This document shows, piece by piece, positions 46,101 to 58,100 of a stretch of DNA of 64,000 nt. The position numbers and the translations under genes were made by a program. The notes below the pieces were generated by a model, which saw only the letters and a list, made by a program, of their open reading frames with translations, searched no databases and had not been told where the DNA came from. The DNA lies in NCBI GenBank assembly GCA_031761405.1, contig JASEVX010000007.1, forward strand, positions 28,174,859-28,238,858, in the 5' to 3' direction. Positions within the stretch are counted from its first letter, which is position 1. Every line of letters begins with the position of its first letter. The DNA comes from Serripes groenlandicus. Lineage: Eukaryota > Mollusca > Bivalvia > Cardiida > Cardiidae.

Positions 46101-49100
46101 TGGACTGAGGATTGATGCGGTCAAGCTGGCGATGTCTGTCTCAGTTACCTTGAGGGACAGCTCACTGCTGCGACCAATCTGGGCTTTCTGTTTGGGCTCT
46201 CCAGCTGAAAGTAAAGGTCAAGCAAGGTCATTAAACTTGTTGCATCTGCAGCAGACTAGTTTTGCAAACCTTGTGGTAAAAGGAGGAATTGATCACAATT
46301 GTTAAATAATACTTCTAATTATTTAGATTTTCAATGTTCCCAGAAGTTGTATGTTGCAGATTTATTGTAAGTAAGAAAGGGTAAAAGACTTATGAAATAG
46401 AAATTGGAAATGCATTCTCAATGTCGATTAGAGGCACACAGAACATCTTGCTCTCCTAGGTAGACCTCTTATGCATCTGCAACTGATGGCTCTTGAAAAG
46501 ATCATTGGCAAAAGAGAAGTTGCTTATCCATATGCATTATTCATAATGTCTTGTGAGTAATTTCTCTCTTTGCCACAATGTTTTCAAAAGTTGTCAGCTT
46601 CAGATCAAAATGCATCTGCAAGTGGGTAAAGGATTAGAATACTGTGTTAGGTGAACTTTGACCCATGTTCCCACTTGTAGATGCATTCTGATGCATTTGC
46701 AGCAGACAACTTTTGAAAACATTGTGGCAAAAGGATAAATTGCTCATGAGCCTTTATCCCTTATGCCCTAATGTTTTCAATTCTATTCAAAAAGTATACT
46801 TTTATTTACAGAGATTTTCAATATTTTTTCCCAGATGTAGTCAGTCATCTGCTGCATATTTGTTGTATGTGGGAAAGGGGTTAACACGAGAAGTCTGAAT
46901 TACATAACCTCAAAAAAACTTATTACAAATATTATATATAGCTGTTTTGAGATAAACTTGTAACAACATAATGTAATAATAGACTTACAACTATTCTACA
47001 TAAAATAATCTCCAGTTCTAAAACCAGAACCAACTTATCAGACTGATAAGCCCTAAATCCTGTTTAACAAAACAGCTGAATTTTATTTAATATATAGGGG
47101 CTTTCTGACGCCTCTGCAGTAGACAGATTTTTGAAAACATGGCGACAGAAGATGAACTTGCTCAAAACAAGCAATTTCTCCTTCTGTCACCATGTTTTCC
47201 ACTCTATTCAATTATTGTTCTTTCATTTCAAGGAAGTTTTTGGGTATGTTTTCAAAGTCGTCTGCTGCAGAGATGTTGTATGTGGGAAAGGGTTATTTTT
47301 TCTGAGCACTTTCTACTTTTCTAATGAATATTTTTACTCTACCAATTTTCAATAATATTACATTATTTTCCTGATAGGTTCTCAAAGCAGAAGACTCCAA
47401 AATGACCACATCAGGTAAACATTTATTAAATAGATGTGCATGCATTGGAGATTTGTTACTTAACCCAACAACACATAATTGGCAATTGTTTCATAAGTTT
47501 GTATTTTCTAGTTACATATTTTGGCTGCTAAAATGAGCCATTTCAGACAGACAAAATATAAAATCTTGAAATATGACTTGTTACTGGCAAAAAGACAAAT
47601 TTTTTGGTGAAAAAAATGTGTGCTATTGTTTTCTTAGAAGCTGCCTGTTTCCACACAAAATTTTAATAGTTATAAAATTGCAAAAAATCTAGCCAAAAGA
47701 AAAAAAGATTTTTAAGTAGAATTAAAAGCTTAGCAAGAAAAGGAGAAATTGCTAATTATGAACAGATTTTTTTCCTGCAACAATTACCAGATCAACCCCA
47801 GCAGATGTATCAAAATAAAGTTTCTACACTGGAGAAGGTGAAATATTATTTAATTATCCAATTAAGAAACTTTCAAACAATGCTAAATGTTTATGAAATT
47901 TTCCTGCTTATCCCTTTTTGCACTTGGCAGACATATAGAGAGTTTCCAGACTTTTGCCTAGTAAAAGTAGTCTGCTGCAAATTTGTTGTGTGGGAAAGGT
48001 ATAATTATACTACTGATCAGTTTTGAATGAGTTGATTCTAGCCTACACCAAGGCAGACAAGTACAAAATCTCTGCCAATTTACACAAAGATCGCAAGATA
48101 ATTCCCACTTCACAGATTCAAGAATTCTATAATCCTTCCCTACTTTAGAAACATTTAGAGGGATTTTTTACTTGGCAGTTTACCAACATTACGGAAAACC
48201 TTAACCCTTTCCCTCATACAGTAATTCTGCAGCAGAAAATCTCAATAATTGAATGGATAAAAGCGGAAAACATTGTGGCAAAAGGGGAAATTGCTCCTTT
48301 TGAGCAATTACTTCTTTTGTCACTATGTTTTCAAAAACCCGTCTACTGCAGAGACGTAAGAAAGCGTCTATATGAGGGAAAGGGTTAATAGTTTACTCTT
48401 TCTCACTCACAACCACATCTGCAGCAGACAACTTAAGAAAAAAGTATTGGAAAAGGTTAAGAAAGCTCATAATGAGCAATTTCTCCTTTTGCAACAATGT
48501 TTTCAATTCTATTCAAAAAAGGAACTTTCATTGGTAGAGACCCTCCATATTTTCACCAGATGTTTTCAAAGTCATCTGCTGCAGATTTAAGTGGAAAAGG
48601 GTTAAGGCCCACACATAGGCTGGGTGATGCAAAAAAAGGACTCTTAAGTTACATTAAAAATTTTGTTGCTTTTTGTTATTATTTCCCTAAATTTATTTAA
48701 AATACACCACTATTACTTTTGAACTTATTTTGTCAAAAAATAGAAAATCTCTATAATTGAATGGATAACCTATGACTAAAAGTGGAAACATTGTGGCAAA
48801 AGGAGTTATTGCTCATTTTGAGCAATTTCTTCTTTAGTCACTGTTTTCAAAAAGCCGTCTGCTGCAGAGGCGTCAGAAAGCGTTTATTTGAGGGAAAGGG
48901 CTAACTAACATACATTCGACCTTGACATTTGTTTGTGGATAACATCTCGGGACATAACTTTCATTTCTTGCCAGTAACTTGTCGACAGTTAACAAGATTC
49001 CTTCTATGATAAATTCATGATTTACACAAAATATTTGCCAAGTTTAACTGTTTCCCTAAAACATTTACATTTTGATACATCTGAAGCAGGCTATACTCTT

Positions 49101-52100
49101 TTAAGACTCTTCCATACTGAAATTGTCAGAAGACAGGATTTAGACAGATGGAAGTATGATTCTCATCAGTTAAAAAAAAAAAAAAAAAAATTTAAGCTAT
49201 TTCTTCTTTTTCTACAATGTTTCAAAAAGATGTCTACTTCAGTGGTGTGAAAAGTCTATGAAGAAAACGATGAATCTTAGAATAGAAAGTTTTCTTCGTG
49301 AGTAATTGAAATGATTCAAACGACAAGTATGCAGCACTTGATTGGTTAAACCTGGCTATTTGACTCATTCCATTTACCGTCGCAGCATTCTTGAGATTGG
49401 AATTTAAAATTTGAAATGGCACCCTGCTCCTTATATCCTTTCCTCATTTGCAGATGCCTTATGACAAATTCTCAGCCAACAAAGCACTTTTGAAAACATT
49501 GTGGCGAAAGGATGAATTGCACTTATGATACTTTAACCCTTTCCCACATACAACAAATCGGCAGCAGACGACTTTGAAAACATTCAGTCAAAAGTATGGA
49601 AATTCTATATAAATTAACCCTTTCCCTCATGTAGATGCTTTCTGACGCCTCTGCAGCAGACAGCTTTTTGAAAACATAGTGACAAAAGAAGAAATTGCTC
49701 AAAACGAGCAATTTCTCCTTTTGCCACAATATTTTCCACTGTTTTGACAAAATATGTTCAAAGTCGTATGCTGCAGAATTGTCATATGAGGGAAAGGGTT
49801 AAAGAACTCTTATTGAATAAAGTTGAACACTTTGTGGCATCAGGCTAATTAACTGAAATTTCTTCTTTTTTCGCAATGTTTTCAAAAGTTGTCTGCTGCT
49901 TATAGGGGATCAGAAAGAGACTGTAAGCGTACTAGGGTTAATGAGTAGTGGATATACATACCAGTGATGTTGGCCACAAATGGAGATCCGGAGATGTTTT
50001 TATCGGCAAACTTAACCGTGATGTTGTACTCTCCTGGTGCCATTGGCAGGTATGTGACGGTGCAAGTGCCGTCCTTGTTGTCCACACATTTGATCTCCGT
50101 CTTCGATGGACCTTCGATGGCAAGGGACAAACCTCCTGGAATAACGATAACAATATCGTATTTAATAAACCCTTTCCCAGAAAATAATAAATTTGCATCA
50201 GACGACTTTGAAAGTATCAAGTCCGAATATAGAAATTCTCTAAAAATGATGGTACGCTTATTGAAATGAGTTATGAGCAATTTCTCCTTTTTGTCACAAT
50301 GATTTCAAAAGTCGTCTGCTGCAGAGGCGTCAGAAAGCGTGTAGCTGAGGAAAGGGTTAATTAACCCTATCCCAGACAGCATTTCCTTTTCACCTGGTAT
50401 AAATCTGGTACTAGCATTACTAGTTTCTACACATTATCCCTTTCCTACCTGCAGACGCATTTTAACGCAATAGCAGCAGACGACTTTTGAAAACATTGTG
50501 CCCAAAGGTGAAATTGCTCATGATGAGCAATTTCACCTTTGGCCACAATGTTTTCCACTTATAGTCATTGGTTATCCATTCAATTATAGAGATTTTCCAT
50601 TTTTTGACAAATATGTTGAAAGTCGTCTGCTACAAATTAGTTAATTGTATGTGGGAAAGGGTTAATACAATTAACCCATTGCTAATAAATAATAAATTAG
50701 CTCATTTCTTCTCTTGCTGTTGAAAGAGTTTAGGGACATTTTTCAGAATTATGTTATGTACTATGGGCCGGTGACCTAAGTACTTTTGAATAAAGATTTG
50801 TCATTGTCATTGACTCAGTAAATCTGCAGCAGATGACTTTGAAAAATTCCAGGCAAAAGCATTGAAAAGCTCTATAAATGTAAGTAAAGTTATTGAATAA
50901 AGTTGTTATCAACTTTATTCTATAATTAGTCGCCGGGCAGAAGCCCGCGACTTTTATTTTTAATAGGTTTTCTGAAATCACATGGGAGGGGGGATTATTA
51001 TTAGAAAGAAACAAATCTAGATGATTTGAACATATTACAATTGTGGTTGTTTACGAACACTAATAAATGACACATCTAAAATGAAATAAATATTCCGATT
51101 TTTTAATGTTTGCAGTTTTTTTTATTTCACTCGCATTTAAGTTTTTTGTCTTATTTAAGAAGACAAAAGTGGTCCCTTCAAGACGTGAACCAACACCCCC
51201 TAATGCAGATTCTTATGTGTCATCATTGAGGTCAATTTCGGATTCTCCTTTTAATAGCAATTTTAACTTACTAAATGTTGTTTTCATGTTCAAAGAGATG
51301 TCTTGATTTGTGTAGAATTCATTTAATAATGTTAATCCATGAATATCTAAAGTAGGAACTGTTTCTAAGCTAAATATAGACCCTATTCTGTTGTGTAGTT
51401 TCGTGACCTTTAACATCGATTTTCGCGCATGCGCATTTCGATATGAAAAAGCGAGTGATATTATTTTATTTTAGACAAGTACAAGACGAATGTTTGACGC
51501 AAAGCGTCAAAGAGAAGCCGCAATATTTCGTTGTACATGTAGAAATAAGAAAAAAAGAACATTTTTAAATCCACAAACAATAGAACAATTTAAACTGTAG
51601 ACGGTAATGCTGATATATTTCTCCTTACTTCAAATTACCTCCCTTTAAAGCAATACCAGGATATTTACCTTGTGATTCGAATAAGATTGACAAACATTGA
51701 AATTATATGAATGAATACTATTATTTAAATAAGTAACAACAGCAAAATTAAATTTAAGCCAAGATAAATGTGTACACATTTCGTTAATTTTTTATAGATA
51801 CCCTAATGTATAGGTATGAATATAAAATTTATAAGCAAATGTTTTCATTTCAACGTTCCTAATGTTTGAATAGACTAAGGAAAGTCAAGAATACATAAAT
51901 AAATCAATGCAGTCTTTTCCGGCGACATTGATGCCTTGCATCAACTTTCTCTTGTACTTTCATTTACAGAGGTTTACAATATTTTTGTTTAGAAGATCAT
52001 TTCATAGATGTAGGCTACATACTTGTTGTATGTGGCATGGAGTTAGTATTTCCTCATCATATACCGATTTGTTGCTGCTAAATATGGTAAGAATCTACAT

Positions 52101-55100
52101 TAATCCTTTCCCACATATAACAAATCTGTACCAGATAACATATAGGCAAAAGCATAAAACATGTCCATAAATGAGAATTTAATTGCTAATTAGAGTTGAA
52201 AATATTGTGGCAAAATTTTGAGAAATTTCTCCTTTTGCCACAATGTTTTGAAAAAAGTCTGCTGCAGAGATGTAATAATGTGTCTATGTGGGGGAAAAGG
52301 GTTAAATGTATGTGCAACAAGCCCATCATAACCCTTTTTCACACTTTTCAGAGTTAAACAATATATCTATGAGCAGTGTATTGCAAAGTAGTCTTGCGAC
52401 CAAAAGTGGAATACCTGGTGAAATAGATTTAACTTCTGACAAAAACTGGAATCATAACCCCCTGCATTGCTGTACCATAACCGGTTACCCTTAATGTGAT
52501 CCCATTATAATGACACTTTCATTTTAAGATGGGGTTTATATCATACCTGCACCGGCATCTTTAGTTACAATGGTGAATTCGGCTGGTACGTTGATGACAC
52601 CATGGCTCAAACCTGGACCGTAGGCTGTGACGAATTTGCTGTTAACAGCGTCCACGTGGAACTTGAATGGACTGCCTGTAATGAAAGAAATGATAATGTA
52701 TGATTAACCCTTTCCCTCATACGACAATTCTGCAGCAAACGACATTGAACATATTTTGTCAAAACATAGAAAATCTCCATAATTGAATGGATAACCTATG
52801 ACTAAAAGTGGAAAACATTGTGGCAAAAGGAGAAATTGCACGTATTGTGCAATTTCTTCTTTTGTCACTATGTTTTCAAAAAGCCGTCTGCTGCAGAGGC
52901 GTCAGAAAGCGTCTATATGAGGGAAAGGGTTAAAGAAGTTTGCTTGACAGAACCATATTAATCCAAATACTGGTAATGGTATTTTCCGTCTTGTCTAACA
53001 TGCAGACGTATCTCTTTGAAAGCATGGTGGAAAAAGGAGAATCTGTTTGAAAGTTGTTTCTAACAAACAAGGCATCAGAAAGCACCTATATCGGAGAAAG
53101 TGTTAATTACATCATTAGGACTTGTCTAACACTATAGTTCTTAACCCTTTCCCTAATACAACAAATCTGCAGTAGACAATTTTGAAAACGTACCCGAATA
53201 AAAATGGAAACTCCCCATAAAATGAAGGTACAATAGTTGAACAGAGTTGAAAACATGGTGACAAAAAGGAGAAATTGTTCTTGTGGCCATGTTTTCAAAA
53301 AGCCTTCTGCTGCAATGGTGTCACAGAACGTCTGTATGAGGGAAAGGGTTAACATTATCAATTTCAAATAAAGTGATGTTGATTTCGTTCTTACCAACTA
53401 TGCTCTCGGGATAGATTTCAAATGAAGTGAATCTCCTTAACCCTAGCTTGAACAAGGAATCGCATCAACTTTTCATACATGTACAAGAAATACCCAACTT
53501 TTTCTGATAAATGCTTACGCTTACTTTGAAACTATCTAGGAAGTATTATAAACTCGCTTAAAATGATATGATACTTTTCAAATAGAGTTGAAACATTGTG
53601 GCGAATATTTAAATTGATCACCAAGTTTTCAAAAGTCGTCTGCTGCAATTGCGTCTAACTGTGTCTGCATGTGGGAAAGGTTTAACATTTTACATTAATT
53701 GGCTTATAACAGCATTAACGATTATACAGCAAACAAAACTTACTTGAAGAACTATCCTCCGATCCAGCAGACATCACACCACAAAATCAGAGAAAACCAA
53801 TTAAAATCGAAAGTCAAATTTTAATCCTTTAACTACCCAATGTCTTACACCGCTTTTCAAACAATTTCCAAGAAAAACTCTGAATAGTACTATCCAAACT
53901 AAAGATCCTAAGAATTTAAAACTTTCTAAATCTGTTAAAAATTATCAAAAAGTAAATTGAATTCTCCAGACAAAACTGTTAACACTAATTCTAACTATTT
54001 TAAGTCTCACAGAGTTGAAAAAGTAAAATGAAATCCTCCAGACAAATTCTTAGACTATTTTAAGACTGGTAGAGTTTTTCCAAAAAACGGAAATCCCTTC
54101 ATCAGTGGCAGAATAATATTGCAGAGCTTGCACACCCGGAAATGTAGTAGGATGACCTTCCAGAACAGATAGATGGAATTCCTGTGTACTTATGCATTCC
54201 AAAATGTACATCGAAACATCCTACACACGGCATGAGTCAGGGTGCTAAGAATTATCAGTCACCACTCTAGAGGATGTACTCTTTCTTGTTTTAAATTCTC
54301 TTAAATCATATGTTGTGGGTACTCAAAAGAATCCTCTAAATGAGACGATCCTTTTGAGTGTGTACAACTAAGGATTTGGTTGGGTAATAAGATAGATAGT
54401 GTGGGGACAAGATCAGTGCATTCTACTTTATCTGGGCTACTGTATGTTACTAAATCATGAAACATGTTCAAGAAACCATTACTGGGTCAGGTTAATTAAC
54501 CAATTATATGTAACTGATATGTATGTATCAATTAAGGAAAGATTCCAACATAAATGCTGATTATAGCAAATATTCAGGAGTAAAAGTAGTTAAGAATTTT
54601 GAGACAATATTTTAATGTTAGAAAGTTCATTCAGTTCTTAAAAGTTCTACTTCAATTTCCATCATTTGGAATTTGTGCCATCAGACATTTATACAGAAAG
54701 AAAGATTTGATTCTAATAATTCAGTAGGGCAGAAAGAGTCCTCTCAAAAATATTGTGAAAATAATAAACCATTTCTGACACTAATTGGAAGTAAAAATCA
54801 TATTCAAATCTCTGAGACCGTAAGGAAAGTTAGACATTAATATAGATCACAAGAAAGCCAGACCAGCCATTTTTCCATGCCGAGACAAGATACTATAATG
54901 AAGAGTGACTGCTTAAAGCCATTATCTCTGCACACATCCAGCAGTATTTACTCATCTCTACATCCTACTTCCTCACTAACCACCTTCACAAGGTATTTCT
55001 GGAGAGATCGAAGCAACTGATAAGCCATGATATCATATCACTTCTGAGTTTCACCTGAGGTTTCCATGCTCCCTCTTTATTATTAACATTTTCCCACATA

Positions 55101-58100
55101 CAGATGCTTTCTGATGCCTCTGCAGCAGACAACTTTTTGAAAACATTACGGCAAAATCAGAAATAAACAAGCAAATTCATGAAATTTATATCCCCCGCTT
55201 GCAGGAAATATTGTAGGAAAATGTTGAGGTTAGGTTTAAACATGTCAGTAGACTTTTTATTGAACATGTATTAAAAGGTAAATTAAACAAACTTTGCCAA
55301 GTTTGTGGCAGTTATTGCATTGAAACAGCAAGAAACGACTTTTTTTGTTAATTAAGGGACCAAAACTCCACCGAAAAAAGTCCACCGAAAGTGACGATCG
55401 AACTAGGCCTAGCCCTTAAGGCATTTAACCTTGTTACCAAGTTTGAAAAAAACTGGTTCACATTTGTGGCAGTAATTGCACAGAAACAACAAGAAACAAC
55501 ATTTTTTGTTAAATAAGGGCCATAACTCCACCGAAAGTGACGATCGAACTTGGCCTAGCCTTTAAGGCATTTAACCTTGTTACCAAGTTTGAAAAAAAAA
55601 ACGGTTCACATTTGTGGCAGTTATTGCACGGAAACAGCAAGAAACAACATTTTTTGTTAAATAAGGGGCCATAACTCCGAAAAAAGTCCACCGAAAGTGA
55701 CGATCGAACTTGGCCTAGCCCTTAAGGCATTTAACCTTGTAACCAATTTTGAAAAAAAAACGGTTCACATTTGTGGCAGTTATTGCACGGAAACAGCAAG
55801 AAACAACATTTTTTGTTGAATAAGGGTCCATAACTCCACCGAATAAAGTCCCCTGAAAGTGACGATCAAACTTGGCCTAGCCCTTAAGGCATTTAACCTT
55901 GTTACCAAGTTTGAAAACAAACGGTTCACATTTGTGGCAGTTATTGCACGGAAACAGCAAGAAACGACTTTTTTTGTTAAATAAAGGGCCATAACTCCAC
56001 CAAATAAAGTCCGCCGAAAGTGACGATCAAACTTGGCCTAGCCCTTAAGGCATTTAACCTTGTTACTAAGTTTGAAAGAAAACGGTTTACAATTGTGGCA
56101 GTTATTGCATGGAAACAGCAAGAAACGACATTTTTCGTAAATAAGGGGCCATAACTCCACCAAATATAGTCCGCCGAAAATGACGATCGAACTTGGCCTA
56201 GCCCTTAAGGCATTTAACCTTGTTACCAAGTTTGAAAAAAAAATATTCACATTTGTGGCAGTTATTGCACGGAAACAGCATGAAACAACATTTTGTGTTA
56301 AATAAGGGGCCATAACTCCACTAAATAAAGTCCGCCGAAAGTGACGATTGAACTTGGCCTAGCCCTTAAGGCATTTAACCTTGTTACCAAGTTTGAAAAA
56401 AAACGGTTCACATTTGTGGCAGTTATTGCACAGAAACAGCAAGAAACAAATTTTTTTGTTAAATAAAGGGCCATAACTCCACCAAATAAAGTCCGCCGAA
56501 AGTGACGATCGAACTTGGCCTAGCCCTTAAGGCATTTAATCTTGTTACTAAGTTTGAAAGAAAACGGTTTACATTTGTGGCAGTTATTGCACGGAAACAG
56601 TAAGAAACGACTTTTTTTGTTAAATAAGGGGCCATAACTCCACCAAATATAGTCCGCCGAAAGTGACGATCGAACTTGGCCTAGCCCTTAAGGCATTTAA
56701 CCTTGTTACCAAGTTTGAAAAAAAAAAATTCACATTTCTGGCAGTTATTGCACGGAAACAGCATGAAACGACATTTTGTGTGGCAGTTATTGCACAGAAA
56801 CAGCAAGAAAACAACTTTTTTTGTTAAATAAAGGGCCATAACTCCACCAAATAAAGTCCGCCGAAAGTGACGATCGAACTTGGCCTAGCCCTTAAGGCAT
56901 TTAATCTTGTTACTAAGTTTGAAAGAAAACGGTTTACATTTGTGGCAGTTATTGCACGGAAACAGCAAGAAACGACTTTTTTTGTTAAATAAGGGGCCAT
57001 AACTCCACCAAATATAGTCTGCCGAAAGTGACGATCGAACTTGGCCTAGCCCTTAAGGCATTTAACCTTGTTACCAAGTTTGGAAAAAAACCATTCACAT
57101 TTGTGGCAGTTATTGCACGGAAACAGCATGAAACGACATTTTGTGTTAAATAAGGGGCCATAACTCCACTAAATAAAGTCCGCCGTAAGTGACGATCGAA
57201 CTTGGCCTCGCCCTTAAGGCATTTAACCTTGTTACCAAGTTTGAAAAAAAAAGGTTCACATTTGTGGCAGTTATTGCACGGAAACGAAGTGTGACAGACA
57301 GACAGACAGACAGACAGACGGACAGACAGACGGACCAAGTTTGGAAAAAAAACATTCACATTTGTGGCAGTTATTGCACGGAAACAGCATGAAACGACAT
57401 TTTGTGTTAAATAAGGGGCCATAACTCCACTAAATAAAGTCCGCCGTAAGTGACGATCGAACTTGGCCTAGCCCTTAAGGCATTTAACCTTGTTACCAAG
57501 TTTAAAAAAAAAAAGGTTCACATTTGTGGCAGTTATTGCACGGAAACGAAGTGTGACAGACAGACAGACAGACAGACAGACGGACAGACAGACGGACGGA
57601 CAGACGGACAAACCAAAATTAATAACCCCCCTTGTTTTCTTCGAAAAAGCGGGGGATAATTATTAATCATAATGGGCAATTAAACATTTGCCAAAGAGTT
57701 TTTAAACTTCATTTAATAATTGTTCTTTCAGTTTCCATACTATCAACATTATCTAAGGCTGATTTGTTGTATATGGGAAAGAATGCATTTTGACGCATCT
57801 GCAGCAGACGACTTTTGAAAACATTGTGACAAAAGGAGAAATTGCTCAAAACCTGCAATTTCTCCCTTTGCCACAAAGTTTTCAATTTTTTTTCAGTAAT
57901 TATACCTAAAATTATAGAGATTTTCCATATTTTTTAGAAGACATTTTTTGAAGTCTTCTGCAGATTTGTTGTTTGTGGGAAAGGGTTAAAGGTTTATCAT
58001 ATAACAAGGTTAGCCCTTTCCCATATGCAACTGCCTCTGCTTCTGATGCATCTAATGCAAACAACTTTAGAAAACAAAATGGCTTGTGAGCAATTTTTCA

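Larger units (their letters stand above)
55189..57658. mobile_element. 2.5 kb tandem-core element with 12-bp inverted ends
   Basis: TATCCCCCGCTT at 55189-55200 and AAGCGGGGGATA at 57647-57658. The core has about 13-14 units of about 160 bp (AAAGTGACGATCGAACTTGG, CCTTAAGGCATTTAACCTTG, TTGTGGCAGTTATTGCACGG). The last two carry (CAGA)n tracts, implying duplication of a 261-bp segment. Confidence 0.85.
55083..57782 (-). mobile_element. TTAA MITE split by a satellite element
   Basis: Left half 55083-55188 (TTAACATTTTCCCACATAC), right half 57659-57782 (TAATTGTTCTTTCAG to GTATATGGGAAAG). Together they make one older MITE. Confidence 0.75.

Noticed and set aside
51106..51306. 66-residue plus-strand ORF
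   Set aside because: Inside a probable non-autonomous element; no family recognised and no supporting splice sites.
56985..57422. 145-residue open frame in the satellite element
   Set aside because: The same peptide segment recurs in neighbouring units and includes translated CAGA repeats, so it is satellite sequence rather than a gene.
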